Positions 48,429 to 57,456 of a stretch of DNA of 62,894 bases are shown piece after piece; positions within the stretch are counted from its first letter, which is position 1; each line of letters begins with the position of its first letter. The notes beneath the pieces are model-generated. The model was not told the origin of the DNA and did no database searches. It saw only the letters and a list, made by a program, of their open reading frames with translations. The position numbers and the translations under genes are program-made. Source of the stretch: Collinsella sp. AF25-2LB (GTDB lineage Bacteria > Actinomycetota > Coriobacteriia > Coriobacteriales > Coriobacteriaceae); assembly GCF_003458415.1 (NCBI RefSeq), contig NZ_QRUF01000014.1, positions 1-62,894 of the forward strand, read 5' to 3'.

Positions 48429-49451
48429 ATGATTGCAATTTTAAAGCAGAGCGCCAGCGACGATGCCGTAAGCCATATCGTCAGCTGGATTGAGAAAAAG
48501 GGGCTGAAGACCGATGTCTCGCGCGGCGAGAACGAGGCGATCATCGGCCTGGTGGGCGATACGACCAAGATCGACCCGTTCCTGCTCGAGTCCATGGATG
48601 TCGTCGAGCGCGTGCAGCGCGTCTCCGAGCCGTTCAAGCGCGCAAATCGCAAGTTCCACCCCGAGGACTCCGTCATCGACTGCGGCCACGGCGTCAAAAT
48701 CGGCGGCGACCAGTTCCAAGTCATCGCCGGCCCCTGCTCCGTCGAGGGCGAGAACCTCATCCGCATCGCACGCCGCGTAAAGGCCGCCGGCGCCACGATG
48801 CTGCGCGGCGGTGCCTACAAGCCCCGCACCTCCCCCTACGCCTACCAGGGCATGGGCCCCGCCGGCCTCGACCTGCTGTGCGAGGCGTCTGCCGAGCTCG
48901 ACATGCCGATCGTCACCGAGATCATGGACCCACGCGACGTGCAGGTCTTCTTGGACAAGAAGATCGACGTCATGCAGATCGGCGCCCGCAACGCCCAGAA
49001 CTTCCCCCTGCTCAAGGAGGTCGGCAAGACCCAGACCCCGATCCTGCTCAAGCGCGGCATGTCCGGCACGATCGATGAGCTGCTCATGGCCGCCGAGTAC
49101 ATCATGAGCGAGGGCAACGACAACGTCATCCTGTGCGAGCGCGGCATCCGCACCTTCGAAACCCGCACCCGTAACACCTTCGATCTCAACGCCGTGCCGG
49201 TGCTGCACCACCTGTCGCACCTGCCTGTCGTTGCCGACCCCAGCCACGCCACCGGCTACACCCGCTACGTTGAGCCCATGGCGCTCGCCGCGACCGCCTG
49301 CGGCGCCAACGGCCTGGAGATCGAGGTCCACGACGAGCCCAGCCGCGCATGGTCCGACGGCGCTCAGGCCCTCACCCCCGACCAGTTCGACGACACCATG
49401 CGCCGCATTCGCGCCATCCGCGAGGTCGTCTGCCAAGAGACCATGGAGTAG
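48429..49451 (+). CDS. aroF: 3-deoxy-7-phosphoheptulonate synthase (DAHP synthase, type I-beta)
   Basis: First step of the shikimate pathway, joining PEP and erythrose 4-phosphate. The N-terminal ~75 residues (MIAILKQSASDDAVSHIV) form the ferredoxin-like regulatory domain known from Thermotoga-type enzymes, which mediates Tyr/Phe feedback. The barrel shows AGPCSVE, RGGAYKPRTSP and VVADPSHATGY. The ATG at 48429 follows GAGG and gives 340 residues. It heads an eight-gene operon and has a terminator-like hairpin in its leader. Confidence 0.95.
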   Translation: MIAILKQSASDDAVSHIVSWIEKKGLKTDVSRGENEAIIGLVGDTTKIDPFLLESMDVVERVQRVSEPFKRANRKFHPEDSVIDCGHGVKIGGDQFQVIAGPCSVEGENLIRIARRVKAAGATMLRGGAYKPRTSPYAYQGMGPAGLDLLCEASAELDMPIVTEIMDPRDVQVFLDKKIDVMQIGARNAQNFPLLKEVGKTQTPILLKRGMSGTIDELLMAAEYIMSEGNDNVILCERGIRTFETRTRNTFDLNAVPVLHHLSHLPVVADPSHATGYTRYVEPMALAATACGANGLEIEVHDEPSRAWSDGAQALTPDQFDDTMRRIRAIREVVCQETME

Positions 49452-49454
49452 CCC

Positions 49455-50369
49455 ATGGGTACGGTGAGAAACGCGCGCGTTAACCAGGGCGGTCCCAAAT
49501 GCGCGGGCATCGTTGGCCTGGGCCTCATCGGCGGCAGCTTTGCCCGCGGCTATGCGCAGGCGGGCGTTCGCGTGCTGGCCTGGGACCCCGATGATGATGT
49601 CATGACGGCCGCCAGCATGGGCACTGTCGCCGGAGAGCTCAACGACGAGACACTCGGCGAATGCGACATCATCGTCCTTGCCTGCTACCCCGAGGCCTGC
49701 ATCGAGTGGCTCGAGGCGCATGCCCGGGCACTCGCCGACGCCACCGACACCGAGGCCATCATGGGCCCCGTGGTGATCGACACGGTGGGCGTCAAGGGCA
49801 TCGTGTGCGAGCGCGCCTTTGAGCTTGCCCGCGAGCACGGCTTTTACTTTGTGGGTGCGCACCCCATGGCAGGCACCCAGTTCTCGGGCTACGCGCACTC
49901 CCGCGCCGACCTGTTCCAGGGCGCCCCGCTCGTGCTCGTGCCACCCGCGGTGGACGATGCGCTCAAACTGGAGCTCTTGGGGCAGGTGCGCGAGATGGTG
50001 CGCCCCTTGGGCTTTGGCAAGTTCAGCGTGACCAGCGCCGCCGAGCACGACCGCGTCATCGCCTTCACGAGCCAGCTTGCGCACGTGGTGTCCAACGCCT
50101 ACGTAAAGAGCCCGACCGCCCAGGTCCACCACGGCTTTTCGGCCGGTAGCTACCGCGATCTCACCCGCGTGGCGCACCTCAACCCGCAAATGTGGTCCGA
50201 GCTCATGATCGACGACGCCGACGCGCTTGCCTTCGAGATCGACCACCTGATCGACTCGCTCGGCGCCTACAGCCGTGCGCTCAAGGACCGCGACCAGCGC
50301 TATCTGGAGAATCTCCTTGCCGAGGGCGACCGCATTAAGCGCGCACTCGACGACGAGGCCTCCCACTAG
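49455..50369 (+). CDS. tyrA: Prephenate dehydrogenase
   Basis: Oxidative decarboxylation of prephenate to 4-hydroxyphenylpyruvate, the Tyr branch. Seen: the Rossmann motif GIVGLGLIGGSFA, the catalytic-region GAHPMAGTQFSG and TSAAEHDRVIAFTSQLAH. The 304-aa protein lacks a chorismate mutase and a C-terminal ACT domain, so it depends on the mutase of PheA for prephenate. It is three bases after aroF. Confidence 0.94.
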   Translation: MGTVRNARVNQGGPKCAGIVGLGLIGGSFARGYAQAGVRVLAWDPDDDVMTAASMGTVAGELNDETLGECDIIVLACYPEACIEWLEAHARALADATDTEAIMGPVVIDTVGVKGIVCERAFELAREHGFYFVGAHPMAGTQFSGYAHSRADLFQGAPLVLVPPAVDDALKLELLGQVREMVRPLGFGKFSVTSAAEHDRVIAFTSQLAHVVSNAYVKSPTAQVHHGFSAGSYRDLTRVAHLNPQMWSELMIDDADALAFEIDHLIDSLGAYSRALKDRDQRYLENLLAEGDRIKRALDDEASH

Positions 50370-50405
50370 ACCACCTATCACGCCAGGTCGAAAGGACCAT
50401 AGCTT

Positions 50406-51512
50406 ATGGCGATTACCATCGATATCGACACCGCACGCCCCTACCAGGTGCATGTTGGCACGTTTTTGCTGGAGCAGGCGGGACCGCTCGTGCGCGCCAC
50501 TGCCGGCGGCACCAAGGCCGTCATCGTGACGGACACCAACGTAGGCCCGCTCTACCAGATGCCCGTTAAGCAGAGCCTGGAGGCATCAGGCTACGAAGTG
50601 AGTATCTGCACCTTCGAGGCCGGTGAGGCACACAAGCGCGCCGAGACCTACGTTGCCATTTTGGAGTTTGTGGCCGAGCACGAGCTTTCGCGCTCCGACG
50701 TGATCGTGGCACTCGGCGGCGGCGTCGTGGGCGACGTGGCGGGCTTTGTGGCCGCCACCTACATGCGTGGCTGCAAGTTTGTGCAGATCCCCACGAGTCT
50801 GCTCGCCATGGTGGATTCGTCGGTGGGCGGCAAGACCGCCATCGACCTGGCTGCCGGCAAGAACCTGGCCGGCGCCTTTTGGCAGCCGAATGTGGTTATC
50901 GCCGACGTGGGGTGCCTGGCCACCCTTACGCCCGAGCAGTTCGCCGACGGCTGCGGCGAGGTCGTCAAGCACGCCGTGATCGCCGACCCAGAGCTTTTCG
51001 CCGAGCTGGAGAAGACCCCGCTCACGCTGGAGCTGCTCAACCGCGATGTAGCCCGCGTAGCGCTCATCATCGCCCGCAATATCGACATCAAGCGCGCCGT
51101 GGTCGTCGCCGACGAGCGCGAAACAAACCAGCGCAAGCTGCTCAACTTTGGACACAGCGCCGGACACGCCGTCGAGGCCTGCGAGCACTTTGAGCTCGGA
51201 CACGGCAACTGCGTGTCGATCGGCATGGGCATCATCACGCGCGCCGCGGCCCTGCACGGCGTTTGCGATGCTGCACTGCCCGGTCGTATTGAGGAGCTCT
51301 GCGCCCGCCATGGCCTCAAGACCCGCTGCGACCTAGATGCCGACGCCGTCTTTGCCGAGGCGCTGCACGACAAAAAACGCGTGGGCGACACCATCGACCT
51401 GGTAATTCCGCACGGCATTGGCCGCTGCAGCATCGACCGCACGCCGCTTTCCACTTTCCACGAACTCATTGCCGAGGGCCTCGGCCAGAAGGGAGACGCA
51501 TCCGCATGCTAG
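50406..51512 (+). CDS. aroB: 3-dehydroquinate synthase
   Basis: Second shikimate step, an NAD- and metal-dependent cyclisation of DAHP. Seen: EAHKRAETY, ALGGGVVGDVAGFVAATYMRG (quoted in part), IPTSLLAMVDSSVGGKTA and the metal-ligand stretch NFGHSAGHAVE. The 368-aa length is standard. It overlaps aroA by seven bases. Confidence 0.97.
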   Translation: MAITIDIDTARPYQVHVGTFLLEQAGPLVRATAGGTKAVIVTDTNVGPLYQMPVKQSLEASGYEVSICTFEAGEAHKRAETYVAILEFVAEHELSRSDVIVALGGGVVGDVAGFVAATYMRGCKFVQIPTSLLAMVDSSVGGKTAIDLAAGKNLAGAFWQPNVVIADVGCLATLTPEQFADGCGEVVKHAVIADPELFAELEKTPLTLELLNRDVARVALIIARNIDIKRAVVVADERETNQRKLLNFGHSAGHAVEACEHFELGHGNCVSIGMGIITRAAALHGVCDAALPGRIEELCARHGLKTRCDLDADAVFAEALHDKKRVGDTIDLVIPHGIGRCSIDRTPLSTFHELIAEGLGQKGDASAC

Positions 51513-52825
51513 CCCGCATCACCCCGTCCCCGCTCAAGGGCACCGTTCCCGCCATCGCGTCCAAGTCGATGGCGCATCGCCTCATCATCTGCGCTGCGCT
51601 TGCCAACGGCGAGACGCACGTTACCTGCAACACCACCTGCGCCGACATCGAGGCTACGGTGCGTTGCCTTACGGCCCTGGGCGCTCGCATCGAGACCGTC
51701 GAGGACGGCTTCCAGGTCCACCCCACCATGAAGAGTGTTGAGTTTGGCCTGCTCAAGGCACTTGCGGGCGGCACGCTCGACTGCGGCGAAAGCGGCTCCA
51801 CGCTCCGCTTTATGTTGCCCGTCGCCTGCGCGCTGGGCGCAGAAGCAACTTTTGTGGGTCAGGGACGCTTGGGCGCCCGCCCGCTGTCCCCGCTCTCGGA
51901 CGAGATCATCGCCGCCGGATGCGACCTACAGGGTCTGGGCGGTTTTCCGCTCAAGACGAGCGGCCGCATGCGCCCGGGCACCTTTGTGCTTCCGGGCAAC
52001 GTGAGCTCGCAGTATATCTCCGGCCTGCTGCTGGCGGCCCCGCTACTGGCCCAGCCCTCCTGTGTGCAGGTGACCGGCCTCATCGAGAGCCGCCCCTATA
52101 TCAACCTGACCATCCAGGCCATGAAGGCCTTTGGCGTCGAGGTCAACGTCGAACGTATTCCGGCCAAGGACGGCCAGCCCGAGGTCACGAACTTCCGCGT
52201 GAGCAGCGGCTCGTACCGCACGCCCGGCAACGTGGCCGTCGAGGGTGACTGGTCCAACGCTGCCTTTTGGCTGTGTGCCGGCGCCATCGGCACCGACCCC
52301 ATCACCGTCGAGGGCGTGTCGCTGAGCTCTGCGCAGGGCGACCGCAACGTGCTTGCGGCGCTTTCGCGCTTTGGTGCCCGCATCGTGCGCTCCACCAACG
52401 CCGCCACCGTGCAGTCCGACAAGCTCGCCGGCTTTGAGATGAGTGCCCACGACATTCCCGACCTGGTGCCCGTTATCTCGGCCGTGGCCTCGCTGGCACA
52501 GGGCCGCACCTTTATCCGCGATTGCGCCCGCCTGCGTATCAAGGAATCCGACCGCCTGGCCACAACCACCCGCGAGCTCACCGCGCTGGGCGCGCAGGTG
52601 CGCATTGCCGGCGACGACCTCATCATCAAGGGTGTCGATGCCTTTACCGGCGGCGAGGTCGATTCGCACAACGACCATCGCATCGCCATGATGGCCGCCA
52701 TCGCCGCAAGCCGTGCCACCGGCGAGGTCGTGATCCACGGCGCCGAGGCCGTCAACAAGTCCTATCCCGATTTCTTCGACCACTACCGCCTGCTGGGCGG
52801 CAAGGTCACACTCGAGGAGGAATAG
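51506..52825 (+). CDS. aroA: 3-phosphoshikimate 1-carboxyvinyltransferase (EPSP synthase)
   Basis: Sixth shikimate step. Seen: SKSMAHRLII near the N-terminus, DCGESGSTLRFMLP with the PEP/shikimate residues, LPGNVSSQYISGLL, and RLRIKESDRL and NDHRIAMM near the C-terminus. At 439 residues it is typical. The motif after the start differs from the common LPGSKS form (SPLKGTVPAIASKS), which marks an alternative glyphosate-site neighbourhood; class cannot be fixed from this alone. Confidence 0.96.
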   Translation: MLARITPSPLKGTVPAIASKSMAHRLIICAALANGETHVTCNTTCADIEATVRCLTALGARIETVEDGFQVHPTMKSVEFGLLKALAGGTLDCGESGSTLRFMLPVACALGAEATFVGQGRLGARPLSPLSDEIIAAGCDLQGLGGFPLKTSGRMRPGTFVLPGNVSSQYISGLLLAAPLLAQPSCVQVTGLIESRPYINLTIQAMKAFGVEVNVERIPAKDGQPEVTNFRVSSGSYRTPGNVAVEGDWSNAAFWLCAGAIGTDPITVEGVSLSSAQGDRNVLAALSRFGARIVRSTNAATVQSDKLAGFEMSAHDIPDLVPVISAVASLAQGRTFIRDCARLRIKESDRLATTTRELTALGAQVRIAGDDLIIKGVDAFTGGEVDSHNDHRIAMMAAIAASRATGEVVIHGAEAVNKSYPDFFDHYRLLGGKVTLEEE

Positions 52826-52826
52826 C

Positions 52827-53924
52827 ATGTCCTCGACCTTTGGCAACGTCTTGCACTTAAGCATCTTCGGCCAATCGCACTCCCCCGCTATCGGCTGCTC
52901 ACTCGACGGCATCCCGGCGGGCATCGCCGTGGACCAGGAGAAGCTGCAGGCCTTCCTCGACCGTCGCGCCCCCGGTCGCGACGAGACCGCGACCAAACGC
53001 CGCGAGGCCGACGCCGCCCACATCATCGCCGGTGTTGTCGATGGACATACCACCGGCGCGCCCATCGCCGCGATTATCGAGAACACCAACACGCGCTCCA
53101 AGGATTACTCCGAGCTGCGCCGCAAGCCCCGCCCCGGACATGCGGACTTCCCTGCGCGCGTGAAGTATCACAACATGCACGATGTCGCTGGTGGCGGGCA
53201 TTTCTCCGGCCGCCTAACGGCACCCTTATGCATCGCCGGCGGCATTGCGCTGCAGGCACTCGAGGCCCGCGGCATTCAGGTCATGGCCCACGTCGCGCAG
53301 ATCGGCGGCATCTCCGACCTGCCGATGGACGATATGGTCTATCGCGAGGCCGACCGCAAGGCGATCCTTACGAACGATCTGCCGTGCATTGACGCCGCCG
53401 CAGCCGGCCGCATGCGCGAGGAGATTCTGGCCGCGCGCGACGAGCTCGACAGCATCGGCGGCATCGTGGAGTGCGGCATTTACGGGCTTCCCACGGGCAT
53501 AGGCGACCCCATGTTCGACGGCATCGAGAACCGCATCGCGCAAATCGCGTTTGGCATTCCCGCCGTAAAGGGCGTGGAGTTTGGCATGGGCTTTGCCGTG
53601 GCCGCCATGCGCGGCAGCGAGAACAACGATCCATATCGCATCGATGCCGAGACCGGCGAAATCGAGGTCGAGTCCAATAACGCCGGCGGCATCCTGGGCG
53701 GTATTTCGACCGGCGCGCCCGTCATGTGGCGCATGGCCGTAAAGCCGACGCCCTCAATTGGCCGCGAGCAACAGACCGTGGACATGGACGCCATGGAAAA
53801 TGCCGAGCTCTCGGTCCACGGCCGCCACGATCCCTGCATCGTCCCGCGCGCCGTCCCCGTAGCCGAAGCAGCCGCCGCCCTCGCCATCTGGGACGCCCTC
53901 CTCGAGGACGCAGGCCAGCTCTAA
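52827..53924 (+). CDS. aroC: Chorismate synthase
   Basis: Last shikimate step, an FMN-dependent anti-elimination of phosphate from EPSP. Seen: the family signatures FGQSHSPAIGC, RPGHADFPARVKY and GGRTSAR-type residues in NNAGGILGGISTGAP; 365 residues. The ATG has GAGGAGGA in the end of aroA, so the two are coupled. Confidence 0.97.
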   Translation: MSSTFGNVLHLSIFGQSHSPAIGCSLDGIPAGIAVDQEKLQAFLDRRAPGRDETATKRREADAAHIIAGVVDGHTTGAPIAAIIENTNTRSKDYSELRRKPRPGHADFPARVKYHNMHDVAGGGHFSGRLTAPLCIAGGIALQALEARGIQVMAHVAQIGGISDLPMDDMVYREADRKAILTNDLPCIDAAAAGRMREEILAARDELDSIGGIVECGIYGLPTGIGDPMFDGIENRIAQIAFGIPAVKGVEFGMGFAVAAMRGSENNDPYRIDAETGEIEVESNNAGGILGGISTGAPVMWRMAVKPTPSIGREQQTVDMDAMENAELSVHGRHDPCIVPRAVPVAEAAAALAIWDALLEDAGQL

Positions 53925-53977
53925 CCCGACTCACCTGAGTTGCCCGTCAACTCTGCCATTACGCGAAAGGGGCCTCC

Positions 53978-55123
53978 ATGGACCTTGCCGATATTCGCCA
54001 AGCCATCGATGGCATCGACACCACGCTCCTCAACAGCTTTGTCGAGCGCATGGACATTGCCACCGAGGTCGCCAAATCAAAAATCGAGATGGGCAAGGCC
54101 GTCTTCGACCCCGCCCGTGAGCGCTCCAAGCTCAACAACCTCGCCAGCCGCGCGCCCGAGCGCTACGAGGCGCAAACTATCACCCTGTTCCGTCTCCTCA
54201 TGAGCATGAGCAAGGCCGAGCAGCAGCGCTACATCAACGAGCTCAGGGGCATCACGGTCTCGCAAAAGGCCCATGCCACGGCCGCAGCCTGTGACACGCC
54301 CTTCCCCCAGACGGCCACTGTCGCCTGCCAAGGCGTCGAAGGCGCCTACAGCCAGATCGCCGCGTGCAAACTCTTCGACGTGCCCGACATCGCGTTTTTC
54401 GAGACCTTCGAGGGCGTCATGCGCGCCGTGCGCGACGGCTTTTGCGAGTTTGGCGTACTGCCCATCGAAAACTCAACCGCCGGCTCGGTAAACGCCGTCT
54501 ACGACCTGCTCGCACAGTTCGACTTCCATATCGTGCGCTCGCTGCGCCTCAAGATCGACCACAACTTGCTCGTCAAGCCCGGCACCAAGCTCGCCGACGT
54601 GCGCGAGGTCTACAGCCACGGCCAAGCCATTGCCCAGTGTGCGAGCTTTATCGAGTCCCACGACCTGCACGCCACCAAGTACCCCAACACCGCCATGTCG
54701 GCCGAGATGGTCGCCAGCTCCGGGCGCACCGATGTTGCCGCCATCGCATCGCGCAGCTGCGCGACACTCTATGGCCTGGAGGTGCTGGAGTCCAACATTC
54801 AAGACTCCGACAACAACTACACGCGCTTTGTCGTCATCAGCCGCGAGCCACGCGTCTATCCCGGTGCCAACCGTACCTCGCTCATGATCACCACGGCCAA
54901 CGAACCGGGCGCCCTTTATCGCGTACTCGAGCGCTTCTATGCGCTCAACATCAACCTCATCAAGCTCGAAAGCCGTCCCATCCCCGGTCGCGACTTTGAG
55001 TTTATGTTCTACTTTGATCTGGACTGCCCCTTTGGCAGCAAGGCCCTCGACGACCTGCTCGATTCGATCGACGACGTGTGTGAGAGCTTCACCTACTTTG
55101 GCAGCTACACGGAGGTGCTCTAG
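53978..55123 (+). CDS. pheA: Bifunctional chorismate mutase / prephenate dehydratase (P-protein)
   Basis: Makes prephenate from chorismate and then phenylpyruvate. Residues 1-90 are an AroQ-type mutase (IRQAIDGIDTTLLNSFVERM, in part). About 108-285 is the dehydratase with CQGVEGAYSQIAA and NNYTRFVVIS (TRF motif). About 295-375 is an ACT domain with NEPGALYRVL and ESRPIPG for Phe feedback. It is the only chorismate mutase in the operon, so it also feeds TyrA. The gap to aroC is 53 bp, the largest between the first seven genes. Confidence 0.95.
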   Translation: MDLADIRQAIDGIDTTLLNSFVERMDIATEVAKSKIEMGKAVFDPARERSKLNNLASRAPERYEAQTITLFRLLMSMSKAEQQRYINELRGITVSQKAHATAAACDTPFPQTATVACQGVEGAYSQIAACKLFDVPDIAFFETFEGVMRAVRDGFCEFGVLPIENSTAGSVNAVYDLLAQFDFHIVRSLRLKIDHNLLVKPGTKLADVREVYSHGQAIAQCASFIESHDLHATKYPNTAMSAEMVASSGRTDVAAIASRSCATLYGLEVLESNIQDSDNNYTRFVVISREPRVYPGANRTSLMITTANEPGALYRVLERFYALNINLIKLESRPIPGRDFEFMFYFDLDCPFGSKALDDLLDSIDDVCESFTYFGSYTEVL

Positions 55124-56374
55124 ATGACCGATACCGCCGCAACCCGCCCCTACGGCGTACTGGGTCGCGTGCTGGGCCACAGCTACACCCCGACCATCTA
55201 CAAGGAGCTCGCTGGGCTCGAGTACGTGCGATTTGAGCGCGAGCCCGAGGACCTCGCGGCTTTTATGACAGGCGACGAGTGGGAGGGCACCAACGTGACC
55301 ATCCCCTACAAACGTGCCGTCATAGAATACCTGGACGAGCTGAGCCCGCTGGCCGAGCGCATGGGCAACGTTAACACTATCACACGCCTGCCCGATGGCC
55401 GCCTGCGCGGTGACAACACCGATTACTTTGGTTTCCAGTGTCTGGTCGAGGAGCTGGGGGTTGAGGTTGCCGGCAAGAAGGCCCTCGTGCTCGGAGCCAC
55501 CGGTGGTGCCGGCACCACGGCAAGCATGGTGCTCGGCGACCTGGGCGCCACCGTGGTGCCCGTGGGCCGCACAAGCGAGGTCAACTACGGCAACATCGCG
55601 CAGCAGTCCGACGCCGCCCTACTCGTCAACTGCACGCCCGCCGGCATGTTCCCCCATTGCCCCGACGCACCTTGCACGCTCGAAGGGCTCGATGCGCTCG
55701 AAGGCGTTATCGACATTGTCTACAACCCCGCCCGCACGGGCCTGATGCTCGAGGCCGAGCGCCACGGTATCCCTTGCATCGGCGGCCTGCTCATGCTTGT
55801 GGCACAGGCGGCGCAGGCCGTTGAGCGCTATACCGGCCAGGTCACCCTGCGCGAGCGCATCCTGGATGTAACGGAGCGCTTGTCACGCCGCGAACAGAAC
55901 ATCGCGCTGATCGGCATGCCGGGCTCGGGCAAGACCCGCGTGGGTGAGCAGATTGCCCTGCTCACGGGTCGCGAGCACATCGACCTGGACCGCGCCCTCG
56001 AGGAACGCCTCGGCATGCCCTGCGCCGACTTTATCGTCAAGCGCGGCGAGGCCGCCTTCCGCGAGCAGGAGACGGCGGAACTGTCCGACATCTCCAAGCG
56101 CAGCGGCCTGGTGCTCTCCACCGGCGGCGGCGTGGTCACACGCGACGAAAACTATCCGCTGCTGCACCAAAACAGCCAGATCGTGATGCTCAACCGCAAG
56201 CTCGACGAACTCGCCCACAAGGGCCGCCCCATCACCGCGCGCGACGGCATCGCCAAGCTGGCCGAACAGCGTATGCCGCGCTACCGCGCCTGGGCCGACT
56301 ACATCATCGACTCACGCGACTGCGCCGCCAACACCGCGCAAGCCCTTCTCGACACCCTCCCACCCACTCTCTAA
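55124..56374 (+). CDS. aroE-aroK: Fused shikimate dehydrogenase - shikimate kinase (AroE-AroK)
   Basis: One 416-residue protein covers steps four and five. Residues about 8-255 are shikimate dehydrogenase: GHSYTP, NVTIPYK with the catalytic Lys, NTITRLPDG, GDNTDYFGF, the Rossmann motif LGATGGAGTT and GGLLMLVAQA. Residues about 262-416 are shikimate kinase: Walker A GMPGSGKTRVG, IDLDRALEE, and STGGGVV. The join is a short linker, so the product of one half can pass to the other; channeling is inference. It abuts pheA without a gap. Confidence 0.93.
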   Translation: MTDTAATRPYGVLGRVLGHSYTPTIYKELAGLEYVRFEREPEDLAAFMTGDEWEGTNVTIPYKRAVIEYLDELSPLAERMGNVNTITRLPDGRLRGDNTDYFGFQCLVEELGVEVAGKKALVLGATGGAGTTASMVLGDLGATVVPVGRTSEVNYGNIAQQSDAALLVNCTPAGMFPHCPDAPCTLEGLDALEGVIDIVYNPARTGLMLEAERHGIPCIGGLLMLVAQAAQAVERYTGQVTLRERILDVTERLSRREQNIALIGMPGSGKTRVGEQIALLTGREHIDLDRALEERLGMPCADFIVKRGEAAFREQETAELSDISKRSGLVLSTGGGVVTRDENYPLLHQNSQIVMLNRKLDELAHKGRPITARDGIAKLAEQRMPRYRAWADYIIDSRDCAANTAQALLDTLPPTL

Positions 56375-56376
56375 CC

Positions 56377-56417
56377 AAATCCATCACAAAGGGGACAGGC
56401 ACCTTTGTGATGGATTT
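56377..56417. repeat. REP-like palindrome in the aro operon
   Basis: A perfect 16-bp inverted repeat (56377-56392 with 56402-56417) around a 9-nt loop, between aroE-aroK and aroQ. There is no T-run, so it is not a standard terminator. AAATCCATCA recurs at 56887-56896, and a related GGGACAGG-type core lies at 15876-15889. It looks like a dispersed intergenic element. Confidence 0.65.
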
Positions 56418-56438
56418 CCAACCGCAAAGGAAGCAGCC

Positions 56439-56876
56439 ATGAAAGCACTCGTCATCAACGGCCCCAACCTTAATATGCTCGGAATTCGCGAGCCGGGCAT
56501 CTATGGCAGCGACAACTACGACCGCCTGGTCCAGATCTGCCAGGAGGCAGGCGCCGCGCAGGGTTTTGACGAGGTCGAAGTCTTCCAGTCCAACCACGAG
56601 GGCAGCATCGTCGATAAGATCCAGGAGGCCTACGGCAAGGTCGACGGCATCGTCATCAATCCGGCGGCCTACACGCACACGAGCGTAGCGATCCTCGATG
56701 CCCTCAAGGCCGTCGCTATCCCTGCCGTCGAGGTACACATCAGCGCTGTCGAGACCCGCGAGGACTTCCGCCAGGTGAGCTACGCACGCCTAGCCTGCTT
56801 CGCCACCATCACCGGAGAGGGCCTGCAAGGCTACGCCCACGCGCTGGAGCTGCTGAGGGAACGCCTCGAAAAGTAG
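56439..56876 (+). CDS. aroQ: 3-dehydroquinate dehydratase, type II
   Basis: Third shikimate step. Seen: INGPNLNMLGIREPGIYG with the catalytic Tyr, FQSNHEG, NPAAYTHTS and EVHISAV. The 145-residue length is usual. It completes the pathway and ends the operon; a terminator follows at 56922-56961. Confidence 0.97.
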   Translation: MKALVINGPNLNMLGIREPGIYGSDNYDRLVQICQEAGAAQGFDEVEVFQSNHEGSIVDKIQEAYGKVDGIVINPAAYTHTSVAILDALKAVAIPAVEVHISAVETREDFRQVSYARLACFATITGEGLQGYAHALELLRERLEK

Positions 56877-56921
56877 CCTCGCGAGCAAATCCATCAACGC
56901 GATTCACACGCTAATAATGCC

Positions 56922-56961
56922 AGTGCCGCCAGCAGCAACCTCGCTACTGGCGGCACTTTAT
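56922..56961 (+). terminator. Intrinsic terminator of the aro operon
   Basis: A perfect 11-bp stem (56922-56932 with 56947-56957) is followed by TTATT. An outer ATGCCAGT/ACTGGCAT pair (56918-56925 with 56963-56970) can form a competing structure. Confidence 0.8.
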
Positions 56962-56969
56962 TACTGGCA

Positions 56970-56975
56970 TATAAT
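56970..56975 (+). promoter_or_regulatory. -10 box of the DUF4869/NTPase cassette
   Basis: A perfect TATAAT lies 32 nt before the first gene, directly behind the aro terminator. The -35 position (CTGGCG, 17-bp spacer) is poor. Confidence 0.5.
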
Positions 56976-57006
56976 CGTTGCAGCCACACAACGTCTGGAG
57001 ACTCGC

Positions 57007-57456
57007 ATGCTAAGCATCCATCTGGGAGATTACCCCGGTTCCATCTACGATACCGAGACCTACTTTAGGAACTCATACTTGGACTCATGGTTCGAAGACC
57101 CTATGGCCGCACAGATCATTAAAAGCGTGGACGGATCAGAGCTCATCGGCCCCCACAACATCGTAAGCAAGCAGCTGGGCTCGATCACCCCACTCGAACT
57201 GTCCGGCGGCGTTAAGACGCTGCTGCTGGTGCGCAATCTACCAAACATGGTGTTCAATGCATCCACTTGCGGAGATAACTGCGCCCGCTGGCTGCTCAAA
57301 ATTGGCAAAGAGCAGGATGTGCTGGTGACCCTTTACCACATCATGAAATTTCCCTGGAAGCGTTTTGAGATTCGCATCAATAACGACGGCCGCATCGTCA
57401 GGAACATGCAGGAGTTCGTCGGTGCCACCAATGATTTTCTGGATGTTGATGAGTAA
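57007..57456 (+). CDS. DUF4869-like protein of unknown function
   Basis: A 149-residue soluble protein starting at ATG 57007 with GGAG six bases upstream. It begins LSIHLGDYPGSIYDTETYF and contains TPLELSGGVKTLLLVRN and NASTCGDNCARWLLKI, which resemble what I recall as DUF4869. No catalytic motif is evident. Its stop overlaps the start of the next gene (TAATG), so the two are translated as a pair. Base composition is AT-richer than the aro operon, pointing to acquisition. No signal peptide or membrane segment. Confidence 0.7.
   Translation: MLSIHLGDYPGSIYDTETYFRNSYLDSWFEDPMAAQIIKSVDGSELIGPHNIVSKQLGSITPLELSGGVKTLLLVRNLPNMVFNASTCGDNCARWLLKIGKEQDVLVTLYHIMKFPWKRFEIRINNDGRIVRNMQEFVGATNDFLDVDE

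Noticed and set aside
48441..50453. A 670-codon minus-strand frame opposite aroF and tyrA
   Set aside because: Shadow of two clearly functional genes. The translation has the same low-complexity pattern as the other antisense frames.
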